The notes under the pieces: model-generated | Seen by the model: the letters and a program-made list of their open reading frames with translations, nothing else | The model's database searches: none | What the model was told of the DNA's origin: nothing | Translations under genes and position numbers: made by a program | Shown here: one piece after another, positions 31,113 through 40,577 of the stretch | Position numbering within the stretch: position 1 is the stretch's first letter | Layout of the letters: each line of letters starts with the position of its first letter | From: Phascolarctobacterium_A sp902463975 | GTDB taxonomy: Bacteria > Bacillota > Negativicutes > Acidaminococcales > Acidaminococcaceae | DNA: 64,000 bases | NCBI RefSeq assembly: GCF_902463975.1 | Contig: NZ_CABQHJ010000001.1 | Coordinates: 62,001-126,000 of the forward strand | Direction of reading: 5' to 3'

Positions 31113-32312
31113 TTACTTCAACTTTTCTACAACGCTCTGCAGTTTTTCCTGCCATTCAGCGCAATAATCCGCACCGCCCTGCGCGCAGTCGTTCTTGCCG
31201 CCGCCACGGCCGCCAAAGGCTTCGTTGAGCAGCTTAATAACACTACGGCAATCGCCTGCAGCATCAGCCCCCAAAGCAACTGCGTAGCTGATGCGCTCAG
31301 GCTGCACTGCTACCAAAAGGCTCAGCGTATTTTCCAGTGCGGTAACCTTCGGCAAAAAAGCTTTGATATCCTTGGCATCGTGACCTTCCATAGGCAGAGC
31401 CAAAACCTTGACACCATCAGCATTCACCGGCGCAGCAGCATACGTTTCCTGCAATTTTTCTTCTTCAATCTTCAACAGCTTGTTCTTGGCAATGTCAAGC
31501 TGTGCAAGCAAATCATTTTTCTGCTTACTTACGGCAGCAGGCACCTGCTCAGGCTTTACAGAAAGACTTGCAGCTACGCTAAGCAATGTGCTGTTCTTGG
31601 CGTCCGCATCAAGCAATGCTCTGCGGCCGCAGACAAACTCTACGCGACAACCGCCCTTATGCTTTTCATGGCGGATAACCTTAACGCTGCCCAGCATCCC
31701 TGTAAACGGCGGATGCGTACCGCAACAGGTACAGATATCGGCATCCTCAACCGAAACGATACGCAAAGTGCTGGTCAGCTTGCTGTTGAACTTACGCATT
31801 TTATCCTTCAGCTTGACAGCCTCTGTGCTGTCCATATAGCTGATATGTACCGGGCGATTCTCCCAGATAATCTCATTCGTATATAATTCTGCCTGCAGCA
31901 GCTCCTCGTCTGTCAGCTCCTTGTCAAGGTCAATGAAAACATTATCCTCATTCATGTGGAAACCGATATTATTGGCCTTAAACAGCTTCCAGCAGGCGTA
32001 GGACAAAAGATGCTCTCCCAAATGCTGCTGCATTCTATCAAGACGCACAGGCCAGTCCAGCACAGCCTCGACCTCAGCGCCAACCTCCAACGGCTTGTCG
32101 CACTCATGGTAGATGTGACCGTCTTTTTCGCTTACATGGCTTACAACTGCATCAGCCAGCTTACCTCTGTCACTCAGCTGACCGCCGCCCTCCGGAAAGA
32201 AAACAGTCTGGTCAAGCTCAACCAGATATTTGCCATCCTTCGGCGTGCAGGCCGTAACCTTCGCCATGCACTGTTTGAGCAAAGAATTATTTTCAAAAAG
32301 CTTCATCGTCAT
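31113..32312 (-). CDS. AlaX-type alanyl-tRNA editing protein with DHHA1 domain
   Basis: The 399-aa protein resembles the editing half of alanyl-tRNA synthetase. It has a barrel domain with FFPEGGGQLSDRG, the zinc ligands HLGEH (about 97-101) and CTCCGTH, a coiled segment, and a C-terminal DHHA1 domain ending GGRGGGKNDCAQGG. It should hydrolyse Ser- or Gly-tRNA(Ala) in trans. The length fits the long AlaX type. ATG 32312 or the second ATG two codons on are both possible; GGGGG lies upstream. Confidence 0.88.
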   Translation of the reverse strand: MTMKLFENNSLLKQCMAKVTACTPKDGKYLVELDQTVFFPEGGGQLSDRGKLADAVVSHVSEKDGHIYHECDKPLEVGAEVEAVLDWPVRLDRMQQHLGEHLLSYACWKLFKANNIGFHMNEDNVFIDLDKELTDEELLQAELYTNEIIWENRPVHISYMDSTEAVKLKDKMRKFNSKLTSTLRIVSVEDADICTCCGTHPPFTGMLGSVKVIRHEKHKGGCRVEFVCGRRALLDADAKNSTLLSVAASLSVKPEQVPAAVSKQKNDLLAQLDIAKNKLLKIEEEKLQETYAAAPVNADGVKVLALPMEGHDAKDIKAFLPKVTALENTLSLLVAVQPERISYAVALGADAAGDCRSVIKLLNEAFGGRGGGKNDCAQGGADYCAEWQEKLQSVVEKLK

Positions 32313-32440
32313 TTTTTATTCCCCCTCATGAAATCTATCTGTCTCTAATAACCATTATTGTATCACTAATTTGCTAAAGTGTGTTATAATCAGTTATACA
32401 AGTCCAAAAAAATTCTATTTAAGCGAATAAGGAGCAATAA

Positions 32441-33103
32441 ATGTTTCAAAATTTACTTTTTGATTTAGACGGTACCCTGACAAATTCTGCCGAGGGTATC
32501 ACCAAATGCGTACAATACGCCCTGCGCGCTCAAAATATTGAGGAGCCTGATTTAAAAAAGCTGGAGGTTTTCATCGGTCCGCCCTTGCGCGACAGCTTTA
32601 TCAAATACTACGGCATGACCAGAGAGCAGGCTGAAATCGGCGTAGAAAAATATCGTGAACGCTACACTGATATCGGCATCTGGGAAAATGAAGTTTATCC
32701 CGGCATCATGGAACTATTGGCTGACCTGCAGCAGGATGGCCGCCGCCTCGGTATGGCTACCGCTAAGCCGGAGGTTTTTGCGCTGAGAATTGCCGAACGC
32801 TTTGGCTTCAACCCCTATCTGGAAGATATCACCGGCTGCAGCCTGGACGGCAAAACCGATAAGAAAGCTTTAGTAGTTGCTGCCGCTCTGGAAAAATGGC
32901 AGCTTACTACGCCAGAAGCTAAAAATACTGTAGCACTTATCGGTGACCGCCGCGAAGACGTTCTCGCCGCTCACGCCAACGGCATCGCCTGCATCGGCGC
33001 AGGCTTCGGCTTCGGCAGCTACGAGGAACTGTCGGAAGCAGGTGCCGATTACTATGTTGCCGATGTTCCGGCCTTAGCACGCTTCCTGCTGAGCAAAGCG
33101 TAA
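32441..33103 (+). CDS. HAD-family phosphatase, Gph/PpaX-like
   Basis: The 220-aa HAD subfamily IA hydrolase has catalytic LLFDLDGTLTNSAEG (motif I, Asp9 and Asp11), ATAKPE (motif II), a Lys in DKKALV, and IGDRREDVLAA (motif IV). Related proteins hydrolyse phosphoglycolate or pyrophosphate; the substrate is not decided here. It is followed after 32 nt by a metallophosphoesterase on the same strand. Confidence 0.85.
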   Translation: MFQNLLFDLDGTLTNSAEGITKCVQYALRAQNIEEPDLKKLEVFIGPPLRDSFIKYYGMTREQAEIGVEKYRERYTDIGIWENEVYPGIMELLADLQQDGRRLGMATAKPEVFALRIAERFGFNPYLEDITGCSLDGKTDKKALVVAAALEKWQLTTPEAKNTVALIGDRREDVLAAHANGIACIGAGFGFGSYEELSEAGADYYVADVPALARFLLSKA

Positions 33104-33135
33104 GAACAAATTTAACACTTACAGGTGATATTATT

Positions 33136-33828
33136 ATGCATATTTACGCAATAGGCGACCTGCATTTATCAGGCGAACCGGCAAGCAAGCCCATGGAGGT
33201 TTTCGGCGAGCATTGGCGCAACCATAAAGAAAAGGTTGCCGCTAATTGGCAAAACACCGTAACCGCACAGGACACCGTTATTGTCTGCGGTGATATTTCC
33301 TGGGCCATGACTTTGGAAGAAGCAGCACAGGATTTAGACTGGTTGGCGCAGCTTCCCGGACGCAAGCTGCTGCTGCGCGGCAACCATGATTACTGGTGGA
33401 GCAGTCTGAGCAAAATGCAGCAGCGTTACGGTGCTCATTTTGAATTTCTGCAGAATGACTGCATTATGGTAGAGAATATTGCTGTCTGCGGCACTCGCGG
33501 CTGGCTGCTGCCTTCGGCCGAAAGCTTCAGTGACGCCGACAGAAAAATCTATAACCGCGAAGGTATCCGTTTAGAGCTTTCCCTGCAGCAGGCACATAAA
33601 ATGCAGGCGCAGCAGATAATTACGGCCTTTCACTATCCGCCGCTTTTCGCACGCACGGAGCACACCTGCTTTACTAATCTGATGCTGCAGTACGGCGTGC
33701 AGCACTGTGTCTATGGACACATTCATGGTGAAAACCACATTCCCGTTTTCGAAGGATTGCGTGAAGGAATCAACTACAAGCTGGTTTCCTGCGATACGCA
33801 AGGCTTCCGGCTTTACAAGGTAATATAA
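33136..33828 (+). CDS. Calcineurin-like metallophosphoesterase
   Basis: The 230-aa protein has the five metallophosphoesterase motifs: IGDLHLSG, VCGDISW, LLRGNHDYWW, TAFHYPP and YGHIHGENH. Two metal ions would be bound. The substrate is unknown; homologues are annotated only as phosphohydrolases. It is probably co-transcribed with the HAD gene and ends at the terminator at 33857-33890. Confidence 0.85.
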   Translation: MHIYAIGDLHLSGEPASKPMEVFGEHWRNHKEKVAANWQNTVTAQDTVIVCGDISWAMTLEEAAQDLDWLAQLPGRKLLLRGNHDYWWSSLSKMQQRYGAHFEFLQNDCIMVENIAVCGTRGWLLPSAESFSDADRKIYNREGIRLELSLQQAHKMQAQQIITAFHYPPLFARTEHTCFTNLMLQYGVQHCVYGHIHGENHIPVFEGLREGINYKLVSCDTQGFRLYKVI

Positions 33829-33856
33829 CAGCGAAACTCCGCTTAGAAACAGACAG

Positions 33857-33890
33857 GCTCCTCTGAACGAATCGTTCAGGGGAGCTTTTT
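33857..33890 (+). terminator. Terminator of the metallophosphoesterase gene
   Basis: GCTCCTCTGAACG and CGTTCAGGGGAGC form a 13-bp stem with one wobble, followed by TTTTTG. Confidence 0.88.
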
Positions 33891-33896
33891 GTATAC

Positions 33897-33929
33897 AAAA
33901 ACAAGCCCTCGAATTTCTTCGAGAGCTTG
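33897..33929 (-). terminator. Terminator of guaB
   Basis: CAAGCTCTCGAA and TTCGAGGGCTTG pair on the minus strand with a GAAA loop, followed by TTTTTG. It stands tail to tail with the previous terminator. Confidence 0.88.
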
Positions 33930-33947
33930 CTATTTACGTTCATTTAA

Positions 33948-35459
33948 TTATTTAGGATAGTTGCTGTTGGAGTTTTCTTTCAGCATAACGTCATGTGCGC
34001 CGCCTTCAACCAGGCTGGTTGCGGAAACCAGAGTCAGCTTAGCCTTCTCCTGCAGTTCGCGGATGTTCAGAGCACCGCAGTTGCACATGGTGGAACGAAC
34101 CTTAGCCAAGGTCAGGTTTACGTTATCCTTCAGGCTGCCTGCGTACGGAACGTAGGAGTCAACGCCTTCTTCAAAGGACAGCTTAGCTGCGCCACCCATG
34201 TCATAACGTTGCCAGTTGCGAGCACGGCTGGAGCCTTCACCCCAATATTCCTTCATGTAGGTGCCGTTAATGTTAACCTTATTGGTCGGGCTTTCGTCGA
34301 AACGAGCGAAGTAACGGCCAAGCATCATGAAGTCAGCGCCCATAGCCAGAGCCAGAGTCATATGGTAATCATAAACGATACCGCCGTCGGAGCATACAGG
34401 AATGTATACGCCGGTTTCTTCGAAGTATTCGTCACGAGCCTTGCAAACATCAATCAGAGCAGTTGCCTGGCCACGGCCGATACCTTTTTGCTCACGGGTG
34501 ATGCAGATGGAACCGCCGCCGATACCAACTTTAATGAAGTCAGCGCCAGCCTCAGCCAGGAAGCGGAAGCCTTCAGCATCTACTACGTTGCCTGCGCCAA
34601 CCTTAACGCTGTCACCATAGTGCTCACGAATCCAGTCCAAGGTGATTTTCTGCCATGCGCTGTAGCCTTCGGAGGAGTCAATGCAGAGTACGTCAACGCC
34701 TGCATCAATCAATGCGGGAACACGCTCAGCATAGTCGCGAGTGTTGATACCTGCGCCGACGATGTGGCGTTTTTTGCTATCCAGCAGCTCCAACGGATAT
34801 TCCTTATGAGTTGCATAGTCTTTACGGAAGACCATGTACAGCATACGGCCGTCGTCATCAACGATAGGCAGAGTGTTGAGTTTTTTCTCCCAGATGATAT
34901 CGTTAGCCTGTTGCAGGGTGGTATCCTTCGGAGCATAAACCATTTTGTCAATCGGAGTCATGAAGTCACGAACCTTAGCATCCATAGACATACGGCTCGG
35001 ACGATAGTCACGGCTGGTAACAATGCCTTCCAGCTTGCCGTTAGCGGTACCATCGCTGGTAACAGCAACAGTGGAGTGACCGGTGCGTTCCTTCAGTGCC
35101 AGGATGTCAGCCAGAGTGCTGTCCGGACGGATATTGGAGTCACTGCTTACAAAGCCTGCGCGATAGCCTTTAACGCGAGCAACCATAGCAGCTTCGTCCT
35201 CTACGGATTGAGAACCATAGATGAAAGAAACGCCGCCCTCTTTGGAAAGAGCTACAGCCAGCTTTTCGCCGGAAACAGCCTGCATGATAGCAGAAACCAT
35301 CGGGATGTTCATAGTAATTGCCGGCTCCTCGCCTTTTTTGAATTTAACCAGCGGCGTACGCAGGTCTACATTGGCGGGGATACATTTTTCGGAGGAATAA
35401 CCGGGAACTAACAGGTACTCACTAAATGTGTGAGCAGGTTCATCATAATAAAAAGCCAT
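33948..35459 (-). CDS. guaB: IMP dehydrogenase GuaB
   Basis: The 503-aa enzyme oxidises IMP to XMP, the entry to guanine nucleotides. The TIM-barrel is split by a CBS pair at about 105-225 (IVTSRDYRP, MTPIDKMV, LPIVDDDGRMLYMV). The catalytic loop GGGSICITREQKGIGRGQ has Cys319; it differs from the usual GPGSICTTR form and belongs to a divergent clade found in some anaerobes, to my recollection. The flap/finger regions are present and the C-terminus has a Cys pair (MCNCGA). It is downstream of purD on the same strand but 123 bp away. Confidence 0.93.
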   Translation of the reverse strand: MAFYYDEPAHTFSEYLLVPGYSSEKCIPANVDLRTPLVKFKKGEEPAITMNIPMVSAIMQAVSGEKLAVALSKEGGVSFIYGSQSVEDEAAMVARVKGYRAGFVSSDSNIRPDSTLADILALKERTGHSTVAVTSDGTANGKLEGIVTSRDYRPSRMSMDAKVRDFMTPIDKMVYAPKDTTLQQANDIIWEKKLNTLPIVDDDGRMLYMVFRKDYATHKEYPLELLDSKKRHIVGAGINTRDYAERVPALIDAGVDVLCIDSSEGYSAWQKITLDWIREHYGDSVKVGAGNVVDAEGFRFLAEAGADFIKVGIGGGSICITREQKGIGRGQATALIDVCKARDEYFEETGVYIPVCSDGGIVYDYHMTLALAMGADFMMLGRYFARFDESPTNKVNINGTYMKEYWGEGSSRARNWQRYDMGGAAKLSFEEGVDSYVPYAGSLKDNVNLTLAKVRSTMCNCGALNIRELQEKAKLTLVSATSLVEGGAHDVMLKENSNSNYPK

Positions 35460-35582
35460 TCTTTCATCATCCTTTTCTTAATAATTTTTTGTTTACCACA
35501 GCCAAAGCAATTGTTAATCATGTAACATAATTACTGAGTAAATAATTGCTTTTCTGCAGTCCGAGTAGGTATTTTATCTATT

Positions 35583-36860
35583 TTACCTCTTTAAGGCTCT
35601 CCATGCAATATCTTTTCTGCAAAAAGCGCCATCAAAATTAATTTTTTCTACAGCAGCATATGCACGGTCGCGTGCCGCCTTAATATTGGCGTCCACAGCA
35701 GTTACACCCAATACACGTCCGCCGTTGGTAAGAACCTTAGCGCCGTCAGCTTTGGTGCCTGCGTGGAATACAACAACGTCTGTATCAGCAGCAGCGTCAG
35801 CCAGACCGGTGATTTCCAGTCCTTTAGCATAACTTTCGGGATAACCGCCGGAAGCCATTACTACGCAAACTGCAGCCTTGTCATACCAACCAAAGTCTAC
35901 CTGATCCAGAGTACCGGTAGCGCAGGCCAACATAATCTCAGCCAGGTCACCGTCAAGCAAAGGCAGTACTACCTGAGTTTCGGGGTCACCGAAGCGACAG
36001 TTGAACTCTACAACCTTTACGCTGTCGCCCTTGATCATCAGGCCGGCATAGAGGCAACCCTGATACGGCATGCCTTCTGCTGCCATGGCAGCGATAACGG
36101 GCTTCAGAATCAGCTCGGTTGCTTTTAAACGCAACACGTCGGTCATAACCGGAGCGGGAGCATAAGTTCCCATACCGCCGGTGTTTGGGCCTTCATCGCC
36201 GTCAAATACGCGTTTGTGGTCCTGAGAAGCAATCATCGGCACAATGGTTTTGCCGTCGGTAAATGCCAGAAGAGAAGCCTCTTCGCCTTCCATGTATTCT
36301 TCCAGAACGAGGCGTGCGCCTGCGTTGCCAAATTTATGATCAGCCATCATTTCGTCGATAGCATCAAGTGCTTCCTGCTTAGTCATTGCAACAACAACGC
36401 CCTTGCCAGCTGCAAGACCATCAGCCTTAACTACGATAGGTGCGCCCTTTTCTTCAACATAAGCCTTGGCAGTTTCGATATCCTCGCAAATTTTGAAGAA
36501 AGCGGTAGGAATATTGTATTTTGCCATCAGCTCTTTGGAAAATGCCTTGGAGCCTTCCAGCTGCGCTGCAGCTTTGGAAGGACCGAATACCGGCAGACCG
36601 CGGCGTTTACAAACATCTGCAAGACCTGCAACAAGAGGTGCTTCCGGACCTACAACGGTCAGGTCAATGCTCTTTTCCTCAGCGTAATCTGCTACGCCCT
36701 CCAGATTTTCTACATCCAGAGCAATGCATTCGCATTTAGGCAGCAGTGCCATGCCCGGATTGCCGGGAGCAGCATAAATTTTTTCAACCTTAGGGCTTTG
36801 CGCCAGCTTCCACGCTAAAGCGTGTTCGCGGCCGCCGCCACCGATTAATAAAATATTCAT
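35583..36860 (-). CDS. purD: Phosphoribosylamine-glycine ligase PurD
   Basis: The 425-aa GAR synthetase (ATP-grasp) joins phosphoribosylamine and glycine. It shows LLIGGGGREHALAWKL at the start, GPEAPLVAGL, KADGLAAGKGVV, GPNTGGMGTY and FNCRFGDPETQ. It is the last gene of the pur cluster, 2 nt after the purH stop. Length is normal. Confidence 0.97.
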   Translation of the reverse strand: MNILLIGGGGREHALAWKLAQSPKVEKIYAAPGNPGMALLPKCECIALDVENLEGVADYAEEKSIDLTVVGPEAPLVAGLADVCKRRGLPVFGPSKAAAQLEGSKAFSKELMAKYNIPTAFFKICEDIETAKAYVEEKGAPIVVKADGLAAGKGVVVAMTKQEALDAIDEMMADHKFGNAGARLVLEEYMEGEEASLLAFTDGKTIVPMIASQDHKRVFDGDEGPNTGGMGTYAPAPVMTDVLRLKATELILKPVIAAMAAEGMPYQGCLYAGLMIKGDSVKVVEFNCRFGDPETQVVLPLLDGDLAEIMLACATGTLDQVDFGWYDKAAVCVVMASGGYPESYAKGLEITGLADAAADTDVVVFHAGTKADGAKVLTNGGRVLGVTAVDANIKAARDRAYAAVEKINFDGAFCRKDIAWRALKR

Positions 36861-36862
36861 GG

Positions 36863-37456
36863 TTATTTCTCCAATTGCTTCTTCAGATATTCGCTGATCA
36901 TTGCATCGTATTCAGCAGTATGAGTGAAGGCTTCCAATGCCAGCTCCTTACGGGTGCGTGCATCAACGTCGCCTTCTTTAGCGAGCATTTCCATTAAGCC
37001 TTCGTAACGGCTCGGATAGGTTACGATAACAACGTCCTTGAAGTTTTTAGCGCTGGCACGAACCATTGCCGGACCGCCGATATCAATGTTTTCAATAGCC
37101 TCAGCCTCGGTTACGCCAGGTTTGGCAACAGTTTCGCGGAAGGGATAGAGGTTAACAACAACCAGGTCAATCGGGGTGATGTCATGCTCAGCCAAAGCCT
37201 TCATATGCTCCGGATTGCTGCGTACAGCCAGGATTGCGCCATGAATCTTCGGATTCAGAGTTTTTACACGGCCATCCATGATTTCCGGGAAGCCGGTTAC
37301 ATCACTTACATAGGTTACAGGAATGCCTGCTTCCTTAATAGCCTTCATGGTGCCGCCGGTAGAAATAATTTCTACGCCGTTGTCACTCAGAAATTTTGCC
37401 AGCTCTACAATGCCGGTTTTATCACTAACGCTTAATAATGCTCTTTTAATTTTCAT
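36863..37456 (-). CDS. purH: Stand-alone IMP cyclohydrolase (PurH N-terminal domain only)
   Basis: The 197-aa protein covers only the MGS-like cyclohydrolase domain of PurH: RALLSVSDKTGIVELAK, STGGTMKAIKEAG, TGFPEIMDGRVKTLNPKIHG and NIDIGGPAMVRASAKN. The AICAR transformylase domain (about 300 further residues in usual PurH) is absent. The next gene, purD, starts 2 nt later, so this is not a frameshifted long gene. It should close the ring of FAICAR to IMP; formylation of AICAR must be done by another protein (a stand-alone transformylase or PurP) outside the window. It overlaps purN by 4 nt. Confidence 0.93.
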   Translation of the reverse strand: MKIKRALLSVSDKTGIVELAKFLSDNGVEIISTGGTMKAIKEAGIPVTYVSDVTGFPEIMDGRVKTLNPKIHGAILAVRSNPEHMKALAEHDITPIDLVVVNLYPFRETVAKPGVTEAEAIENIDIGGPAMVRASAKNFKDVVIVTYPSRYEGLMEMLAKEGDVDARTRKELALEAFTHTAEYDAMISEYLKKQLEK

Positions 37457-38058
37457 GCTCTAACCTTTACCTTTCTGCCTTCGATTGTCAGCTTTCCTTC
37501 TGCCCAAAGCTTTAAAGCCTCCGGCATTGCGATATGCTCCTGCACCAGAATGCGGTCAGCCAGAGTATCCTCGGTATCGTCATCCATAACAGGAACAACC
37601 TTCTGCAGGATAATCGGGCCGCTGTCAGTGCCTGCATCGACAAAATGAACGGTGCAGCCGCTGAATTTTACGCCGTAGTCCACAGCCTGCTTCTGTCCGT
37701 GCAGACCGGGGAAGCTCGGGAGCAGCGCCGGGTGGATATTGATAATCTTATGCTGCCATTTATTTACGAAATCAGCGCTCAGAATACGCATGAAGCCTGC
37801 GAGAACTACCAGCTCGCAGCCCTCTGCCTCCAGAGCAGCGTTGATTTTTGCTTCAAATTCTTCTTTGGAAGCGCAAGCCTTCCGCTCCACGGCAACGGTT
37901 TTAATATCGGCCTTTTGCGCACGCTCCAAAGCAAAAGCATCAGGCTTATCGCTGATTACAACCGCGATTTCCAGCGGCAGATAGCCATCAGCGATACGGT
38001 CCATAATTGCCTGCAGATTGCTGCCGCGACCGCTTACAAGTACGCCGATTTTATGCAC
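37453..38058 (-). CDS. purN: Phosphoribosylglycinamide formyltransferase PurN
   Basis: The 201-aa protein uses formyl-THF to formylate GAR. Visible blocks are VSGRGSNLQAI, LAGFMRILS, INIHPALLPSFPG (catalytic His and Asn region) and HFVDAGTDSGPII. It overlaps purH by 4 nt and purM by 8 nt, indicating translational coupling. It depends on one-carbon units from glyA/folate enzymes. Confidence 0.96.
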   Translation of the reverse strand: MHKIGVLVSGRGSNLQAIMDRIADGYLPLEIAVVISDKPDAFALERAQKADIKTVAVERKACASKEEFEAKINAALEAEGCELVVLAGFMRILSADFVNKWQHKIINIHPALLPSFPGLHGQKQAVDYGVKFSGCTVHFVDAGTDSGPIILQKVVPVMDDDTEDTLADRILVQEHIAMPEALKLWAEGKLTIEGRKVKVRA

Positions 38059-39112
38059 CGAAAACGCCGCCTTTCATAATCGTTTCTTTATGGCCGGGAA
38101 CAACCTTGCCCAGCTCGTAGAAGGTTTCACCAGCCTCAGTCAGGTGAGCGCGTACAGCGTCAGCCTCAGACGGGTCAACAACCAATACCATGCCTACGCC
38201 CATGTTGAAGGTGCGGTACATTTCAGCCCAAGGTACATTGCCCCATTCCTGCAGCTTTTTGAAGACAACAGGAACTTCCCAAGCCTCGGCATTTACCTCA
38301 GCATCGCAATCTTCGGGCAGAATGCGGGGAATATTATCATAGAAGCCGCCGCCGGTGATGTGCACCATGCCGTGCAGGTCGAATTTCTCAATCAGCGGCA
38401 GGCAGGTTTTCGGATACAGACGAGTCGGAGTCAGCAGCTTTTCGCCCAAGGTGCAGCCAAATTCCGGTACTTCGGTATCCATAGTATAACCCATAGCCTC
38501 AAAGCAGATTTTACGTACAAGGGAGAAGCCGTTGGAATGCACTCCGCTGGAGGGCAGGCCCAAAAGCACGTCGCCGGCCTTAACCTTGTCACCGGTAATC
38601 ATTTTGCTCTTCTCAACTACGCCAACACAGAAGCCTGCGATATCATATTCGCCTTTGGAGTAGAAGCCGGCCATTTCGGCAGTTTCGCCGCCGATAAGAG
38701 CACAGCCGCTTTCCTTGCAGGCATTGGCAACACCCTTAACGATGTTGGCAACCTTTTGGGAATCAACCTTATCTACTGCAATGTAATCCAGGAAGAACAA
38801 GGGCTCTGCGCCTTGTACCAGAATATCGTTAACGCACATTGCTACAGCATCCTGACCGATAGTATCATGCTTATCAGCCATGAAAGCCAGCTTCAGCTTA
38901 GTGCCTACGCCGTCAGTACCGCTGACAAGCACAGGCTCCTTGTATTTGCCGCTGTTTAAAGCAAACAGACCGCCGAAACCGCCCAGATCACCGATAACCT
39001 CAGGTCTGTAGGTAGCGCGTACGCTGTCCTTCATTAATTCTACTGCTTTATTACCAGCATCAATATCTACACCGGCATCAGCATAAGTAAGTTGTTTCTT
39101 TTCCTCGCTCAT
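38051..39112 (-). CDS. purM: Phosphoribosylformylglycinamidine cyclo-ligase PurM
   Basis: The 353-aa AIR synthetase has the start TYADAGVDIDAGN, VSGTDGVGTKLKLAF, CVNDILVQGAEPLFFLDY, GGETAEMAG, GLPSSGVHSNGFSL and ITGGGFYDNIPR. It forms the imidazole ring of purines in an ATP-dependent step. It is located between purF and purN; GGAGGAAGG precedes ATG 39112. Confidence 0.97.
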   Translation of the reverse strand: MSEEKKQLTYADAGVDIDAGNKAVELMKDSVRATYRPEVIGDLGGFGGLFALNSGKYKEPVLVSGTDGVGTKLKLAFMADKHDTIGQDAVAMCVNDILVQGAEPLFFLDYIAVDKVDSQKVANIVKGVANACKESGCALIGGETAEMAGFYSKGEYDIAGFCVGVVEKSKMITGDKVKAGDVLLGLPSSGVHSNGFSLVRKICFEAMGYTMDTEVPEFGCTLGEKLLTPTRLYPKTCLPLIEKFDLHGMVHITGGGFYDNIPRILPEDCDAEVNAEAWEVPVVFKKLQEWGNVPWAEMYRTFNMGVGMVLVVDPSEADAVRAHLTEAGETFYELGKVVPGHKETIMKGGVFGA

Positions 39113-39126
39113 GAGCCTTCCTCCTG

Positions 39127-40572
39127 TTATTCAATAATGCTTTCAGGTTCTGCTTTGATTACGCTATCTGCGTTATCGGGGTATTTAGCGCTGAAGCAGG
39201 CACAGCACAAACCATCGGGGTCAATTTTATCAATAGCACGTTTCATGCCATCCATAGAAATATAATGCAGACTATCTGCCCCAATATAACGGCAGATTTC
39301 ATTTTCCGTGCAACGTGCCGCAATCAGCTCCTTGCGCTCGGAGGTATCAATACCATAGTAGCAGCTGTCTGTTACCGGGGGAGAAGAAATGCATACATGC
39401 ACTTCACGTGCGCCTGCCTCCTTCAGCAGTTTAACAATCTTGCCGCTGGTAGTGCCGCGAACGATGGAGTCATCGACCATAACAACAGATTTGCCTTCTA
39501 CAACGCTGCGTACCGGATTCAGCTTCAGACGTACTGCATTAGCACGTTGCTTTTGCGTCGGCTGAATAAAGGTACGGCCTACATAACGGTTTTTGGTAAG
39601 ACCTTCCAGGAAGGGTACACCGGCCTCCATAGCATAGCCGATTGCCGCCGGAGTACCGCTATCAGGAACGGATATAACGATATCCGGATGAATATCAGGC
39701 GTTTCCTTAGCCAGCTCGCGTCCCATCTGGATACGTGCATCATATACAGACTGGTTGTCGATGATACTGTCATTACGAGCAAAGTAAACATATTCAAAAA
39801 TGCAGTGCGCAGGCTTTGCCGGTTTGTTTTCAGCCCACATCATGCTGCGCGGCTCGGAGTTATCGCTGTCGATAATAATCATTTCGCCGGGCTTAACATC
39901 GCGTACCAGCTCTGCACCAACCAGGTCAAAGGCACAGGATTCGGAAGCAACGCACCAGCCGTTTTCCATCTTGCCGAGTACCAGCGGACGGAAGCCGTAG
40001 GGATCGCGTACTGCGATAATTTTGTTATCAGTCATCAGCAGAATAGCAAAAGCACCCTTAATCTGGTTAACAGCCTCTGCTACACGCTCTTCAATAGTCG
40101 GACGTGCACTGTAGGCAATCAAGGTCAGAACAACCTCGCTGTCAACAGTAGTATTAAATACTGCGCCTTCCTTAGCCAGGTTAGCACGCAGCTGACCGGC
40201 ATTAGTCAGGTTACCGTTATGGCTCAGAGCCAGGTTACCGCCGTCAAAATAAACCTTCAGCGGCTGAATGTTATACGGCATGCTTGCACCGGTGGTGGAA
40301 TAACGTACGTGGCCGATAGCCGCATAGCCCTGCAAATCAGCAACGCCATCTTTGAAGACATCGGCAACCAGACCCATGCCCTTTTTAATTTTCATGCGCT
40401 CGCCATCAGTTACAACAATACCAGTACTTTCCTGGCCACGATGCTGCAGCGCATACAGTCCCCAATAGGTGTTGAGTGCTACATCCTCATTATGGCTGAA
40501 GATACCAAAGACGCCGCACTCCTCATGCAGCTTGTCTTCGCTAAAATTTTGCTCCTCGAAAATCTGCTCCAC
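39127..40572 (-). CDS. purF: Amidophosphoribosyltransferase PurF
   Basis: The 481-aa enzyme makes phosphoribosylamine from PRPP and glutamine, the committed step of purine synthesis. A short propeptide precedes the glutaminase nucleophile Cys19 in HEECGVFGIF. The PRPP loop is VVMVDDSIVRGTTSG. C-terminal Cys residues (LCCACFSAKYP and others) fit the Bacillus-type 4Fe-4S enzyme. It is separated from purE by 104 bp of heptanucleotide repeats. Confidence 0.97.
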   Translation of the reverse strand: MEQIFEEQNFSEDKLHEECGVFGIFSHNEDVALNTYWGLYALQHRGQESTGIVVTDGERMKIKKGMGLVADVFKDGVADLQGYAAIGHVRYSTTGASMPYNIQPLKVYFDGGNLALSHNGNLTNAGQLRANLAKEGAVFNTTVDSEVVLTLIAYSARPTIEERVAEAVNQIKGAFAILLMTDNKIIAVRDPYGFRPLVLGKMENGWCVASESCAFDLVGAELVRDVKPGEMIIIDSDNSEPRSMMWAENKPAKPAHCIFEYVYFARNDSIIDNQSVYDARIQMGRELAKETPDIHPDIVISVPDSGTPAAIGYAMEAGVPFLEGLTKNRYVGRTFIQPTQKQRANAVRLKLNPVRSVVEGKSVVMVDDSIVRGTTSGKIVKLLKEAGAREVHVCISSPPVTDSCYYGIDTSERKELIAARCTENEICRYIGADSLHYISMDGMKRAIDKIDPDGLCCACFSAKYPDNADSVIKAEPESIIE

Positions 40573-40577
40573 AATTT

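Noticed and set aside
36863..37456. purH broken by frameshift
   Set aside because: purD begins 2 nt after the stop and no transformylase-domain remnant is found in any frame, so the short form is genuine.
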